NCBI RefSeq assembly: GCF_003350205.1 | Contig: NZ_QLLC01000010.1 | Span: 1 to 64,000 of the forward strand | Origin: Brevundimonas bullata | GTDB lineage: Bacteria; Pseudomonadota; Alphaproteobacteria; Caulobacterales; Caulobacteraceae | Reading direction: 5' to 3' | Length of the DNA: 64,000 nucleotides | Part shown: positions 26,041 through 35,414 of the stretch, piece after piece | How positions within the stretch are numbered: position 1 is the stretch's first letter | Layout of the letters: each line of letters begins with the position of its first letter | The notes under the pieces: generated by a model | The model's input: only the letters and a program-made list of their open reading frames with translations | Told to the model about the DNA's origin: nothing | The model's database searches: none | Position numbers and translations under genes: made by a program

Positions 26041-27099
26041 TCAGGCTGCGGCTTGAGCCATCAGTTCGGCGTTGGTGACGCAGTTCCGACCGCCGCGCTT
26101 GGAGGCGTAGAGGGCCTCGTCGGCGCGCTCCAGCACGCTCAGGGCGGTTTCGCCGGGGCGACGCTCGGCAAACCCGACCGAGATGGTCACGGCGCCCAGG
26201 TCGTCGTTGGTGGAGCGGCGACGCAGCGAGCGCGAGCCGATTTCTTCGCGGACGGCGTTCAGCGCCGCCTCGACCGTGCCGGGCGTCTCGCCGGGGAAGA
26301 TGACAGCGAACTCCTCGCCGCCATAACGTGCCGCGACGCGCGGATTGCGGGCGATCCGGCCCAGGACGCTGGCGACGTAGCGAAGCACCTGATCGCCGGT
26401 CTGATGACCCCAGGTGTCGTTGAAGCGCTTGAAGTGGTCGATATCGACGATGGCCAGCGTCAGGCTCTTGTCTTCCGCTTCCGCCTCGTCGCAGAGACGC
26501 GCCAACTGCTCGTCAAAGGTCTTGCGGTTGGCCAGATTGGTCAGGGCGTCGGTCATGGCGTCGCGACGGACCTGTTCCAGATGCTCGCGCAGGCGGACAA
26601 CTTCGCGATTTGAGGATTCCAGGCGCTTTTCCAGGGCCGAGGTGTGACGCTGGACCTTGCGCGTGGCGCTGGAGAGGGTGCTGACGATGGCGGTCAGATC
26701 GGTCGGTCCCTCGGCCACCTGCATCCGGGCGGAGGCGGTGCTGAGGGTCTCGCCATAGGCGGTCTGGGTCTTGCGGGCGTTGTCGATGGCTTCCGCCACG
26801 GCGGCGAGTTCGCGGTTCAGCACTGCGCCGACGTCGCGGATTTCCTCGGACAGGCGGCCGCGCGGCAGGAATTCCGCCGCCAGCATTTCCGCCGTCGCAT
26901 CGGTGAAGGGCGCGTCGCCGGCCAGCAGTCGGTGCAACTCGCGCCCCAGCGGTCCTTCCGGATCGCTGACGTAGTGCACCCACAGCTCGAAATTCAGCGG
27001 CGTCGGCCAGATCGAGGCCTGCTGCATCGCGTCGATGACGCGATGCGCCAAGGCATAAGCCTCTGGTCCCCGAAGGGAGGTCTCGACCTGCGCCGTCAT
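26041..27099 (-). CDS. diguanylate cyclase (GGDEF) with N-terminal helical domain
   Basis: 352 residues. The N-terminal 180 residues have an LNFELWVHYVSDPEGPLGRELHRLL segment and a long coiled coil (REHLEQVRRDAMTDALTNLANRKTF) leading into the GGDEF domain. The active site is ARYGGEEF near 291, and the Mg/GTP residues in DIDHFKRFNDTWGHQTGD are present, so it should make c-di-GMP. The inhibitory I-site RxxD, normally five residues before GGEEF, reads RNPR, so product inhibition is probably weak. Layout resembles cytosolic cyclases such as Caulobacter DgcB, but I do not assign a name. Confidence 0.92.
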   Translation of the reverse strand: MTAQVETSLRGPEAYALAHRVIDAMQQASIWPTPLNFELWVHYVSDPEGPLGRELHRLLAGDAPFTDATAEMLAAEFLPRGRLSEEIRDVGAVLNRELAAVAEAIDNARKTQTAYGETLSTASARMQVAEGPTDLTAIVSTLSSATRKVQRHTSALEKRLESSNREVVRLREHLEQVRRDAMTDALTNLANRKTFDEQLARLCDEAEAEDKSLTLAIVDIDHFKRFNDTWGHQTGDQVLRYVASVLGRIARNPRVAARYGGEEFAVIFPGETPGTVEAALNAVREEIGSRSLRRRSTNDDLGAVTISVGFAERRPGETALSVLERADEALYASKRGGRNCVTNAELMAQAAA

Positions 27100-27189
27100 T
27101 CTGATTCTCGCGACCCCAGTAATGTTACGTAGATACTAGAACGGGGAACCGTAATGACCAGTTAAGCTGGCCATCAGCATGGTTGCGGA

Positions 27190-28761
27190 TTAGTCGGAGA
27201 AAACGACGGGCCGACGCAGGAAGGCCGGGATGTCGTCGCCAAAACCGCCCGGCGCGGCCTGGAGACGCGGTTCCTTTTGGGGCTCGGGCTTCTTGGCTTC
27301 GCGCGTCTGATCCCGATCGCGGTTGCGGTCGCGACGCTGGGGGGCGGCCTTGGCCGGAGCCGTCTCGGTTTCGACGGCGATTTCAGGGGCTGCATCGACA
27401 GCGACATCGACGATTTCGGGCGCGGTTTCCGGCTTGGTCGAACGACGGCTGCGCGAACGGCGCGGCGCCTCTTCGCGGGCCTCCTCAGGCTTTTCGGCTC
27501 GGGGAAGCGGCGACGTGATCGGCTCCATCGAGGCGACGTTGTCGCTCTTGGGGACGGGACGCGGGCGGTCGCTGCGGCTGCGGCCCTTAGCGTCGTCGGT
27601 GCGGGGGCGGTCCTTGATGGCGTTGAAGTCGATGCCTTCCAGCGTCAACTCCTGCGGGTCCATCTTGATCAGCTTCAGCACCTTGTCCAACGCCTTGTCG
27701 TCGGAAGGGGTGACGATCATGAAGGCCTGACCCAGCTTGCCGGCGCGGCCGGTGCGGCCGATGCGGTGGACGTAGTCGTCGGCGTGGTGGGAGACGTCGT
27801 AGTTGAAGACGTGGCTGACGTCGGGGATGTCCAGGCCGCGCGCGGCGACGTCCGAGGCCACCAGGATCTTCAACGCGCCCGAGCGGAAGTCGGCCAGGGT
27901 CTTGGTGCGCAGCGACTGGTCCAGGTCGCCGTGGATCGGCGCGGCGTCGAAGCCGTGCGTCTTCAGCGACTTGGCGACAATATCGACTTCCGACTTGCGG
28001 TTGCAGAAGACGATGCCGTTCTTGACGTCCTCGCGGCCGACCAGGGCGCGCAGGGCGGTGCGCTTGGCCTTGGGGTCCGAGGACGGAATGCGGACGACAT
28101 ACTGGGTGATGGTGTCGGCGGTCATGGCCGGACGCGAGGCCTCGACCCGGGTCGGGTCCTTGAGGAACTGCGTGGTCAGGCGCGTGATCTCAGGCGGCAT
28201 GGTCGCCGAGAAGAACAGGGTCTGACGCTTGGGCGGCGTCAGTTTGAAGATGCGCTCGATGTCGGGAATGAAGCCCATGTCGAGCATCCGGTCGGCTTCG
28301 TCGATGACCATCATCTCGACGCCGGTCAGCAGGATCTTGCCGCGTTCGAACAGATCGAGCAGACGGCCCGGCGTGGCGATCAGGACGTCGACGCCCTTGT
28401 TCAGCATGGCCACCTGGTCGCCCATCGACACGCCGCCGATCAGCAGGACCCAGGTCAGCTTGGTGCCCTTGGCGTATTTGGCGAAGCTCTCGGCGACCTG
28501 GTCGGCCAGTTCGCGGGTCGGGGCCAAGACCAGGGCGCGCGGCATACGCGCGCGGGCGCGGCCCGAGCCGAGGCGGTCGATCATCGGCAGGGTGAAGGCG
28601 GCGGTCTTGCCGGTGCCGGTCTGAGCGATGCCCAGAACATCGCGGCCCGCGAGGGCCACGGGGATGGCGGCGGCCTGAATGGGCGTCGCCACGGTATAGC
28701 CCGTATCGGCGACCGCTTGCAGGGTCGTGGCCGAGAGGCCCAGCTTAGTGAATTCTGTCAT
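27190..28761 (-). CDS. DEAD-box ATP-dependent RNA helicase (RhlE-like)
   Basis: 523 residues. All helicase motifs are present: Q motif PIQAAAIP, AQTGTGKTAAF, APTRELADQ, TPGRLLD, VIDEADRMLD, SATMPPEI, the C-terminal VFCNRKSEVD, VASDVAARGLDIPDV and HRIGRTGRAGK. From about residue 395 a disordered, Arg/Pro/Glu-rich tail follows (RSDRPRPVPKSDN ... RDRNRDRDQTREAKK), typical of helicases in ribosome assembly or the RNA degradosome. The 216 nt upstream of its start (28762-28977) hold no gene, so a long 5' leader shared with the divergent small gene is possible. Confidence 0.95.
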   Translation of the reverse strand: MTEFTKLGLSATTLQAVADTGYTVATPIQAAAIPVALAGRDVLGIAQTGTGKTAAFTLPMIDRLGSGRARARMPRALVLAPTRELADQVAESFAKYAKGTKLTWVLLIGGVSMGDQVAMLNKGVDVLIATPGRLLDLFERGKILLTGVEMMVIDEADRMLDMGFIPDIERIFKLTPPKRQTLFFSATMPPEITRLTTQFLKDPTRVEASRPAMTADTITQYVVRIPSSDPKAKRTALRALVGREDVKNGIVFCNRKSEVDIVAKSLKTHGFDAAPIHGDLDQSLRTKTLADFRSGALKILVASDVAARGLDIPDVSHVFNYDVSHHADDYVHRIGRTGRAGKLGQAFMIVTPSDDKALDKVLKLIKMDPQELTLEGIDFNAIKDRPRTDDAKGRSRSDRPRPVPKSDNVASMEPITSPLPRAEKPEEAREEAPRRSRSRRSTKPETAPEIVDVAVDAAPEIAVETETAPAKAAPQRRDRNRDRDQTREAKKPEPQKEPRLQAAPGGFGDDIPAFLRRPVVFSD

Positions 28762-28977
28762 GCAACCTTGAGGACGGAGGAAACGTCGTAACGTCTTCAG
28801 CTTACGGAACCGCCCCTGGTGGGCGAGTGGGCGGCGCGCATCGCCAGTCCTATCCCGAGCCTGCGGCGGTATATGGAAACCCCTACGTCTCAGTCAAGTA
28901 TTTCCGTTCGGGAACCAGGCGCTTGGCAAAGCCTTACAGGTCTGTAATCTCACCTTGGGGTAGGGAAGGGTTGTCGT

Positions 28978-29334
28978 ATGCGGTTGAAAACGCTTGCGTT
29001 CGCCTTGGCGGCTTGCTGCGCGACGGCGCTGCCGGCCCAGGCGGAGATGGAATCGGCCTTTGGCAATACTGTGGTGTCGCACTACCCGGATGGCAGCTGG
29101 GTCAAACATCTGTTTGATCGCGACGGCAGTTATCGGGCGGTCTTTTCGGACGGGCGCCGACTGACCGCGCGCTGGGCTGTCGAGGGCGAGCGCGTCTGCC
29201 TGAACGGGATCAGGCCAAGGATGCTGTTGTCTCGGTTCTGCACGACCCTGGTCGAGGCGTCTGTGGGTCAGACCTGGCCGGCCCGTGATCCGCTGGGACG
29301 CCGCGTTCGCAACGAACTGGTGGCGGGGCGCTAG
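28978..29334 (+). CDS. small secreted hypothetical protein
   Basis: 118 residues with a clear signal peptide (KTLAFALAACCATALPAQA, cleavage near residue 22). The mature part, ESAFGNTVVSHYPDGSWVKHLFDRDGSYRAVFSDGRR, with a later Cys pair (RVCLNG and SRFCTT), looks like a small periplasmic beta-rich domain. No family recognised. Divergent from the helicase gene, followed by a strong hairpin at 29339-29365. Confidence 0.7.
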   Translation: MRLKTLAFALAACCATALPAQAEMESAFGNTVVSHYPDGSWVKHLFDRDGSYRAVFSDGRRLTARWAVEGERVCLNGIRPRMLLSRFCTTLVEASVGQTWPARDPLGRRVRNELVAGR

Positions 29335-29338
29335 ACGT

Positions 29339-29365
29339 CTCCCGGTCCGCTGAGCGAACCGGGAG
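29339..29365. terminator. hairpin between convergent genes
   Basis: CTCCCGGT (29339-29346) and ACCGGGAG (29358-29365) form an 8-bp stem with an 11-nt loop between the convergent small secreted gene and topA. No U-tract flanks it, so it is a weak intrinsic terminator at best. Confidence 0.5.
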
Positions 29366-29377
29366 GGCCATGGCGAT

Positions 29378-32038
29378 CTACTCGACGTCAGCCGCCTTCT
29401 TGGGCGCGGCCTTCTTTGCCGCCGGCTTCTTGGCGGCGGACTTCTTGGCCGTTGCAGGCTTCTTCTCAGCAGCGGTCTTGGCCGGAGCCTTCTTCGCCGC
29501 AGGCTTCTTGGCCGCAGCCGCCTTCTTCTTCGGCGTCGCGCCGGCCTTGGCGGCCAATAGGGGCAGGGCGTCTTCCAGCGTCAGGTCTTCGGGCGCCATG
29601 CCCTTGGGCAGGGTGGCGTTGACCTTGCCCCATTTGACGTAGGGGCCGAAGCGACCAGCCATGACCTGAACGGGGGCTTCGTCTTCGGGGTGGGTGCCCA
29701 GTTCCTTGAGCGGGGCCGTGGCCGAGCCGCGACCGGGTCGACCGGCGCGCTTTTCAGCCAATAGGGCGACCGCGCGGTTGATCCCGACCTCGAACACCTC
29801 GTCGATGTCCGAGACATTGGCGTAGGTGCCGGCGTGCAGGACGAACGGGCCGTAACGACCCAGACCCGCCGTGATCATCTTGCCGTCCTCGGGGTGAGGA
29901 CCGACTTCGCGCGGCAGGGCCAGCAGACGCAGGGCCTGCTCCAGCGTCAGGGACGCCGGGCTCCAGCCCTTGGGCAGGGACGAGCGCTTGGGCTTTTCCT
30001 CGCCGGGCGGCGTGGTTTCGACATAGGGACCGAAGCGGCCGATCTTGAGCTGCACCGGCTGGCCGGTCGCCGGATCGACGCCCAGTTCGCGGTCGCCGCC
30101 GTCCGCGCCGCCTTCGGCGCCGTCAGGCGAGGCGACCGGGCGGGTGTATTTGCAGTCGGGATAGCGCGAGCAGCCGATGAAGGCGCCGAAGCGGCTGGTC
30201 TTCAGGCTGAGCTGGCCCTGATGACACAGGGGGCATTCGCGCGGATCAGACCCATCGCCCTTGTCCGGGAAGATGTGGGCGCCCAGGGCGTCGTTCAGGT
30301 GATCCAGGATGGCCGTGGTGCGCAGTTCGCCGGCGGCTTGCGTCGCGGCGTGGAAGTCGGTCCAGAAGCTGCGCAGCAGCGCCTTCCAGTCCAGTTCGCC
30401 GGCGGAGACCTCGTCGAGCTGGGTCTCAAGCGCGGCGGTGAAGTCGTACTCGACCCAGCGGCTGAAGAACTGCTCCAGGAAGGCCGTGACCAGCCGTCCC
30501 TTGTCCTCGGGATAGAAGCGGTTCTTGTCCATGCGGACGTATTCACGGTCGCGCAGGGTCGTCAGGATCGAGGCGTAAGTCGAGGGACGGCCGATGCCCA
30601 GCTCTTCCAGCTTCTTGACCAGGGTGGCTTCCGAGAAGCGCGGCGGCGGCTCGGTGAAGTGCTGGTCGGTGCGGACGGCTTCGACCTTGGCCTTGGCGCC
30701 TTCCTTCAGGGCGGGCAGGCGACCGCCGTCGTCCTCCTCGTCTTCGGAGCCCTTCTGCTTCTCGTCGCGGCCTTCTTCGTAGGCGGCGATGAAGCCGTCG
30801 AAGGCGACGACCTGGCCCGTGGCGCGCAGGCCGGTCTGGCCGTCGGGCGTCTCGATCTCGACCGTGGTGCGGTCCAGACGGGCGCTCTCCATCTGCGAGG
30901 CGATCATCCGTTTCCAGATCAGCTCATAGAGGCGTTGCAGGTCGGAATCGATGCGCAGGCTGTCAGGATGGCGCGTCAGATTGGTCGGACGGATGGCTTC
31001 GTGCGCTTCCTGGGCGTTCTTGGCCTTGGTCTTGTAGTAGCGCGGCTCAGCCGGGACATAGGCGGGGCCGAAGCGGTCGGCGATGACCTCGCGCGCCTGG
31101 GCGATGCCCTCGGGGCTGACGAACAGGCCGTCGGTCCGCATGTAGGTGATCAACCCGCCGGTGTCGTCGACGCCCTCATACAATTTTTGCGCCGCCTGCA
31201 TGGTGCGCTGGGCGGTGAAGCCCAGTTTGCGCGAGGCTTCCTGTTGCAGGGTCGAGGTGGTGAAGGGCGGAGCCGGCGAGCGCTTGGCCGGCTTCTTCTC
31301 GACCGACTTGATGGTGAAGTCGCCGGCCTTGATGGCGTCGCGCGCGGCGAAGGCCATTTCCTCGGTCGGGATGTCCAGACGCTGGATGCGCTTGCCGGCG
31401 TGCTTGACCAGGCGCGTGGTGAAGGGGGGGCTGTCGGCGACGAGGTCGGCTTCGACCGACCAGTATTCCTGGGCCTTGAACTTCTCGATCTCCATCTCGC
31501 GATCGACGACGATGCGCAGGGCGACCGATTGCACCCGGCCCGCCGAACGGGCGCCGGGCAGCTTGCGCCACAGGACGGGCGACAGGTTGAAGCCCACCAG
31601 ATAGTCCAGCGCGCGGCGGGCCAGATAGGCCTCGACCAGCTCCATATCCAGCTGACGCGGATTGGCCATGGCTTCCAGCACGGCGGCCTTGGTGATGGCG
31701 TTGAAGGTGACGCGCTGGACCTCGGTGTCCTTCAGCGCCTTCTTCTTGTTCAGGACTTCCAGAACGTGCCAGCTGATCGCCTCTCCCTCACGGTCGGGGT
31801 CGGTCGCGAGGATGACGCGGTCGGCGCGCTTGGCCGCCTCCGCAATCTCGGACAGGCGCTTGGACGCCTTGGCGTCGACCTCCCAGACCATGGCGAAATC
31901 GTCGTCGGGCAGGACGGAGCCGTCCTTGGACGGCAGGTCGCGGATGTGGCCGTAGGAAGCCAGCACCTCGTAGCCAGAACCCAGGTATTTATTGATGGTC
32001 TTGGCCTTGGCGGGGCTCTCGACGATGACGAGATTCAT
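29378..32038 (-). CDS. topA: DNA topoisomerase I
   Basis: Relaxes negative supercoils by single-strand passage. 886 residues: TOPRIM domain at 1-120 (NLVIVESPAKAKTINKYLG, ATDPDREGEAISWH), the active-site Tyr in GLITYMRTDGLFV near 300, and IRPTNLTRHPDSL. One four-Cys zinc finger is at about 612 (CPLCHQGQLSLKTSRFGAFI ... CSRYPDC). Three topoisomerase C-terminal repeats (LKIGRFGPYVE, AGLGRYGPFVL, VMAGRFGPYVK) follow. The tail is a Lys/Ala-rich DNA-binding segment (AAAKKPAAKKAPAK). In this order with dprA and plsY upstream it is part of a conserved alphaproteobacterial neighbourhood. Confidence 0.97.
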   Translation of the reverse strand: MNLVIVESPAKAKTINKYLGSGYEVLASYGHIRDLPSKDGSVLPDDDFAMVWEVDAKASKRLSEIAEAAKRADRVILATDPDREGEAISWHVLEVLNKKKALKDTEVQRVTFNAITKAAVLEAMANPRQLDMELVEAYLARRALDYLVGFNLSPVLWRKLPGARSAGRVQSVALRIVVDREMEIEKFKAQEYWSVEADLVADSPPFTTRLVKHAGKRIQRLDIPTEEMAFAARDAIKAGDFTIKSVEKKPAKRSPAPPFTTSTLQQEASRKLGFTAQRTMQAAQKLYEGVDDTGGLITYMRTDGLFVSPEGIAQAREVIADRFGPAYVPAEPRYYKTKAKNAQEAHEAIRPTNLTRHPDSLRIDSDLQRLYELIWKRMIASQMESARLDRTTVEIETPDGQTGLRATGQVVAFDGFIAAYEEGRDEKQKGSEDEEDDGGRLPALKEGAKAKVEAVRTDQHFTEPPPRFSEATLVKKLEELGIGRPSTYASILTTLRDREYVRMDKNRFYPEDKGRLVTAFLEQFFSRWVEYDFTAALETQLDEVSAGELDWKALLRSFWTDFHAATQAAGELRTTAILDHLNDALGAHIFPDKGDGSDPRECPLCHQGQLSLKTSRFGAFIGCSRYPDCKYTRPVASPDGAEGGADGGDRELGVDPATGQPVQLKIGRFGPYVETTPPGEEKPKRSSLPKGWSPASLTLEQALRLLALPREVGPHPEDGKMITAGLGRYGPFVLHAGTYANVSDIDEVFEVGINRAVALLAEKRAGRPGRGSATAPLKELGTHPEDEAPVQVMAGRFGPYVKWGKVNATLPKGMAPEDLTLEDALPLLAAKAGATPKKKAAAAKKPAAKKAPAKTAAEKKPATAKKSAAKKPAAKKAAPKKAADVE

Positions 32039-32191
32039 GGCGCTCTATTCGGGAAATCGGGGCGCGAACGTGGTTGGCGCCGAGGGGGAAGTCAATCGGC
32101 ACATTGAGAGGTGCGCTTTTAGCGTGTTTAGATTCTTGCGACACAACCAAAAATTGTGGCTTACTGCCGGTATTGTCAGGAGGGTTCGAGC

Positions 32192-32386
32192 GTGCCGGAT
32201 AGGGAAGCATCACAGGAGCCGGGCGCTGGCGCTTATGCCGCCGACTACCCGGTACGGGAATATGTGGCGGCGATGGCTGTAGAACTGGCGAGCATGGCCC
32301 GCTGGGACGGCGATGAGACGCTGGCGTCTGCGCTGGAAGTCGCGGCTGACATGGCCCGCAAGGAAACCTCGGCGTCCTCGACCTAG
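32192..32386 (+). CDS. small acidic hypothetical protein divergent from topA
   Basis: A 64-residue protein from the GTG at 32192. A perfect AGGAGGG (32178-32184) 7 nt before that codon decides the start; an in-frame GTG at 32156 lacks such a site. The product (PVREYVAAMAVELASMARWDGDETLASALEVAADMARKE) is predicted to be two helices, soluble and acidic. No family recognised. It ends 4 nt into the convergent dprA stop and is divergent from topA. Confidence 0.65.
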   Translation: MPDREASQEPGAGAYAADYPVREYVAAMAVELASMARWDGDETLASALEVAADMARKETSASST

Positions 32387-33468
32387 GACGAGGCCAGGCC
32401 GCCGGGCAGGAGGGTCGCACGGTTCGACAGGCTGAGCTCCAGCAGAGCCGCCGCAACGACGCCGATGGGCAGGTCCAGGGCCCTGGCCAGTTCGTCGCGC
32501 GGGGTCGGGACGGGCGACAACAGGGCGGCGACCTGTTCGATCAAGGCGTCGTCCAGATCGTCCGGCGCGCCGTCAAAAGGCGAATCGCCGGGCGGCTCGC
32601 GCAGGGTTCGCAGGGTGGTGAAGGCGCGCTCGACGTCCTCCAGCCCCTCACACAGAATGGCGCCCTGACGCAGCAGTTCATTGGGGCCCTTGGAGCGGGG
32701 GTCCAGCGGCGAACCCGGCACGGCGAAGACGTCGCGGCCCTGTTCATTGGCCAGGCGGGCGGTGATCAGGGAGCCGGAGCGGATTTCAGCCTCGACCACG
32801 ATCACCCCGCGCGACAGGCCCGAGATAATGCGATTGCGGCGCGGGAAGTCGCGGGCCTGTGCGCGGGCGCCGACGGGGCTTTCCGAGACGATGCAGCCCT
32901 GGTCGACGATCTGGCGATAGAGGTCGGCGTTCTCGGACGGATAGATGTCGTCCACGCCGCCGCCGAGAACCGCGACCGTGCCAGTCGGCAGGGCGCCCAG
33001 GTGCGCCGCCGCGTCGATGCCGCGCGCCAGACCGGAGACCACGACACGGCCGGCTTCGCCCAGTTGCTGCGACAGGCCGCGCGCGATGCGCTGGCCGCCG
33101 GCCGAGGCGATGCGGGCGCCGACTACGCCGATGCAGGGGCGCGACAGCAGACTGATGTCGCCGCGGGTCCACAGCAGGGGCGGAGGCGGATCGACCGCCG
33201 CCAGCAGGTCGGGATAGTCGGCGTCGCCCAGCAGGATCAGCCGCGCCCCGACGCGCTCGCCCGCCGCCAGTTCGGCCTCGACTCGCTCGACGGCGGGCAG
33301 GGCGTAGCCGTCGCGGCCGCTGCGGCGCACCAGATCAGGCAGGGCCTCGACCGCACGGACGGCAGAGCCAAACCGCTGCAAAAGTTGGGAAAAGGCCACG
33401 GGACCGACGCGGTCGGTGCGGGCCAGCCGAAGCCGGGCGAAGCGCTCGGCGTCGGACAGCGGGGTCAA
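32383..33468 (-). CDS. dprA: DNA-processing protein DprA
   Basis: 361 residues. Loads RecA onto incoming single-stranded DNA during natural transformation. The N-terminal helical domain ([23 protein letters not shown]) precedes the Rossmann-like domain with [24 protein letters not shown] near 115, [18 protein letters not shown] and the [21 protein letters not shown] segment. A C-terminal winged-helix region lies near 310 ([27 protein letters not shown]). The gene overlaps plsY by 4 nt, which lies upstream on the same transcript. Confidence 0.94.
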   Translation of the reverse strand: MTPLSDAERFARLRLARTDRVGPVAFSQLLQRFGSAVRAVEALPDLVRRSGRDGYALPAVERVEAELAAGERVGARLILLGDADYPDLLAAVDPPPPLLWTRGDISLLSRPCIGVVGARIASAGGQRIARGLSQQLGEAGRVVVSGLARGIDAAAHLGALPTGTVAVLGGGVDDIYPSENADLYRQIVDQGCIVSESPVGARAQARDFPRRNRIISGLSRGVIVVEAEIRSGSLITARLANEQGRDVFAVPGSPLDPRSKGPNELLRQGAILCEGLEDVERAFTTLRTLREPPGDSPFDGAPDDLDDALIEQVAALLSPVPTPRDELARALDLPIGVVAAALLELSLSNRATLLPGGLASS

Positions 33469-34100
33469 GCCTTCTTGGCCCCGATCTTGGGCTCGGCGCC
33501 TTTCAGCAGCCGGGCGATGTTCTCATGGTGGCGGATATAGATCAGCACGGCGGTGAAGACGGCCAGGATCAGGATGGGCGCAGGGGCGGGCAGGCCCAGC
33601 ATGGCGAGGGGCAGAAGCGCATAGAAGGGCGTCGCCGCCGCCGCGACCAGGGCCGCCAGCGAGGAGTAGCGCAGGGCGAAGGCTGTGATCAGCCAGGTCG
33701 CCGCCGCCATCAGGCCCAGAGGCCAGCAGGCGGCCAGGATCAGGCCGAAGAAGGTCGCGACCCCCTTGCCGCCCTTGAAGCCCAGCCAGACGGGGAAGAG
33801 GTGGCCCATGAAGGCGGCGCCGCCGGCGATGGCGCCCGCGACTTCACCGAACAGATAGCGGGCGATCAGCAGGGCGACCGCGCCCTTGCCCGCGTCGAGG
33901 ATCAGCGTGGCGATGGCCAGGTCCTTGCGGCCCGTGCGCAGGACGTTGGTCGCGCCGATATTCCCGGAGCCGATATTGCGCACGTCCCCGGCGCCCGCAG
34001 CGCGGGTCAGGATGACCCCGAACGGGATTGAACCGAGCAGATATCCGCCAATCGCGACAAGCCCGAGCGTGAGAAGCGCCGGTGCGGCCAGATCCTGCAA
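33465..34100 (-). CDS. plsY: glycerol-3-phosphate acyltransferase PlsY
   Basis: 211 residues, five membrane helices. Acylates glycerol 3-phosphate from acyl-phosphate, the first step of phospholipid synthesis. Conserved motifs are [15 protein letters not shown] near 20, [14 protein letters not shown] near 43 and [18 protein letters not shown] near 99, the three motifs of this family. The stop overlaps the dprA start, and the pyrC' stop lies 15 nt upstream, so pyrB-pyrC'-plsY-dprA is probably one operon. Confidence 0.95.
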   Translation of the reverse strand: MQDLAAPALLTLGLVAIGGYLLGSIPFGVILTRAAGAGDVRNIGSGNIGATNVLRTGRKDLAIATLILDAGKGAVALLIARYLFGEVAGAIAGGAAFMGHLFPVWLGFKGGKGVATFFGLILAACWPLGLMAAATWLITAFALRYSSLAALVAAAATPFYALLPLAMLGLPAPAPILILAVFTAVLIYIRHHENIARLLKGAEPKIGAKKA

Positions 34101-34115
34101 GTGATTCGCTCCCGT

Positions 34116-35414
34116 TTAGCGTGCGTCGTGGACGATGCGTCCACCAACGACCGTGAGCAAGACCTTCCCTTGCAGGCGGCGGCCATCGAAGGGAGAATTC
34201 TTCGATTTGGAACGCAGTGTGGCCGCATCGACCACAACCGGAGCGCCCGCGTCGAACAGGACCAGGTCCGCCGGAGCGCCAGCCGCCAGAACGCCGGCGT
34301 CCAGACCCAGCAGACCGGCAGGGCCCTGGGTCAGCGGGCGCAGCACGTCCAGCAGGTCCAGCCCGTGTTCGTGGTGCAGCATCAGGGCGGCGGGCAGCAG
34401 GGTCTCCAGACCCACGGCGCCGGGCGCGGCCTCGGCGAAGGGGCGGCGCTTGTTCTCGGCAGGTTCGGGCGCATGGGCCGAGGTGATGGCGTCGATCAGG
34501 CCGTCGCGGACGGCCTCGACCAGGGCCTGACGGTCGCTCTCGGGGCGCAGCGGCGGGTCCAGCCGGTAGAAGGTCCGGTAGTCGCCGATGTCGATCTCGT
34601 TGAAGCAGAGGTGATTGATCGAGACCGAGGCCGAGACCTCAAGGCCCCTAGCGCGGGCGCGGGCCAGGGTTTCCAGCGCGCCTTCGGTCGAGATCTGATC
34701 GACAAGGAAGCGGGCGCCGGTCTGTTCGACCAGGGCCAGGTCGCGTTCCAGCTGGATGCGCTCGGCGATGGCGGGGGCGCCGGACAGACCGAGGCGGGTG
34801 GCCAGTTCGCCCGAGGTGGCGACGGCGCCCTCTGACAACCAGGGCTCAGCCGGGCGGCAGGCGATCAGGGCGTTGAAGGCGGCGGCGTAGCTCATCACCC
34901 TTTGTTGGGTGCGGGTGTTGACGATGACCCGGTCGCCATCGGTGAAATAAAGGGCGCCGGCTTCGTGCATCAAGCCGATCTCGGCCATGCGCTGACCGTC
35001 GCGGCCTTGCGTCGCCGCGCCCGCCGCGCGGACGTTGACCAGATCGAGGGCTGCGCCGCGTCGCTGGATGTGGTCGATCAGGGCGGGGTCGTCGATGGCC
35101 GGGTCGGTGTCGGGCTGGACCACGATAGTGGTGACGCCGCCCGCCGCCGCCGACAGGCTGGCCGACTTCAGGGTTTCCTTGGGCTCATTGCCCGGCTCGC
35201 CGGTCTTGACCCGGATGTCGATCAGGCCGGGGGCGAGGCAGCGGCCCTGGGCGTCGATGACGGTGACGCCGTCGGGGCGCTGGGTGGCTTGGCCGTGGAC
35301 GACCTCGACGATGCGACCGTTCTGGATCAGGACCGCGCCGGGACCGTCGTAGTCGCTGGCGGGGTCTAGCAGGCGCGCGTTGATGATGGCCAGAGTTTGG
35401 GAGGCGACGGTCAT
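34116..35414 (-). CDS. pyrC: dihydroorotase-like protein (PyrC', probably non-catalytic)
   Basis: 432 residues of the amidohydrolase fold (APGLIDI near 60, [20 protein letters not shown] near 88, [26 protein letters not shown] near 241, TSAHAPEP near 292). The metal-binding HxH that normally reads DxHVHLREPG is here [10 protein letters not shown], so both histidines are replaced (Arg and Lys). This is the pattern of the inactive PyrC' subunit that stabilises aspartate transcarbamoylase in pseudomonads and relatives. An active dihydroorotase should exist elsewhere. Its start overlaps the pyrB stop by 4 nt. Confidence 0.88.
   Translation of the reverse strand: MTVASQTLAIINARLLDPASDYDGPGAVLIQNGRIVEVVHGQATQRPDGVTVIDAQGRCLAPGLIDIRVKTGEPGNEPKETLKSASLSAAAGGVTTIVVQPDTDPAIDDPALIDHIQRRGAALDLVNVRAAGAATQGRDGQRMAEIGLMHEAGALYFTDGDRVIVNTRTQQRVMSYAAAFNALIACRPAEPWLSEGAVATSGELATRLGLSGAPAIAERIQLERDLALVEQTGARFLVDQISTEGALETLARARARGLEVSASVSINHLCFNEIDIGDYRTFYRLDPPLRPESDRQALVEAVRDGLIDAITSAHAPEPAENKRRPFAEAAPGAVGLETLLPAALMLHHEHGLDLLDVLRPLTQGPAGLLGLDAGVLAAGAPADLVLFDAGAPVVVDAATLRSKSKNSPFDGRRLQGKVLLTVVGGRIVHDAR

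Noticed and set aside
29834..32107. 757-codon open frame on the plus strand across topA.
   Set aside because: Shadow of topA, with low-complexity Gly/Val/Gln sequence and no recognisable domain.
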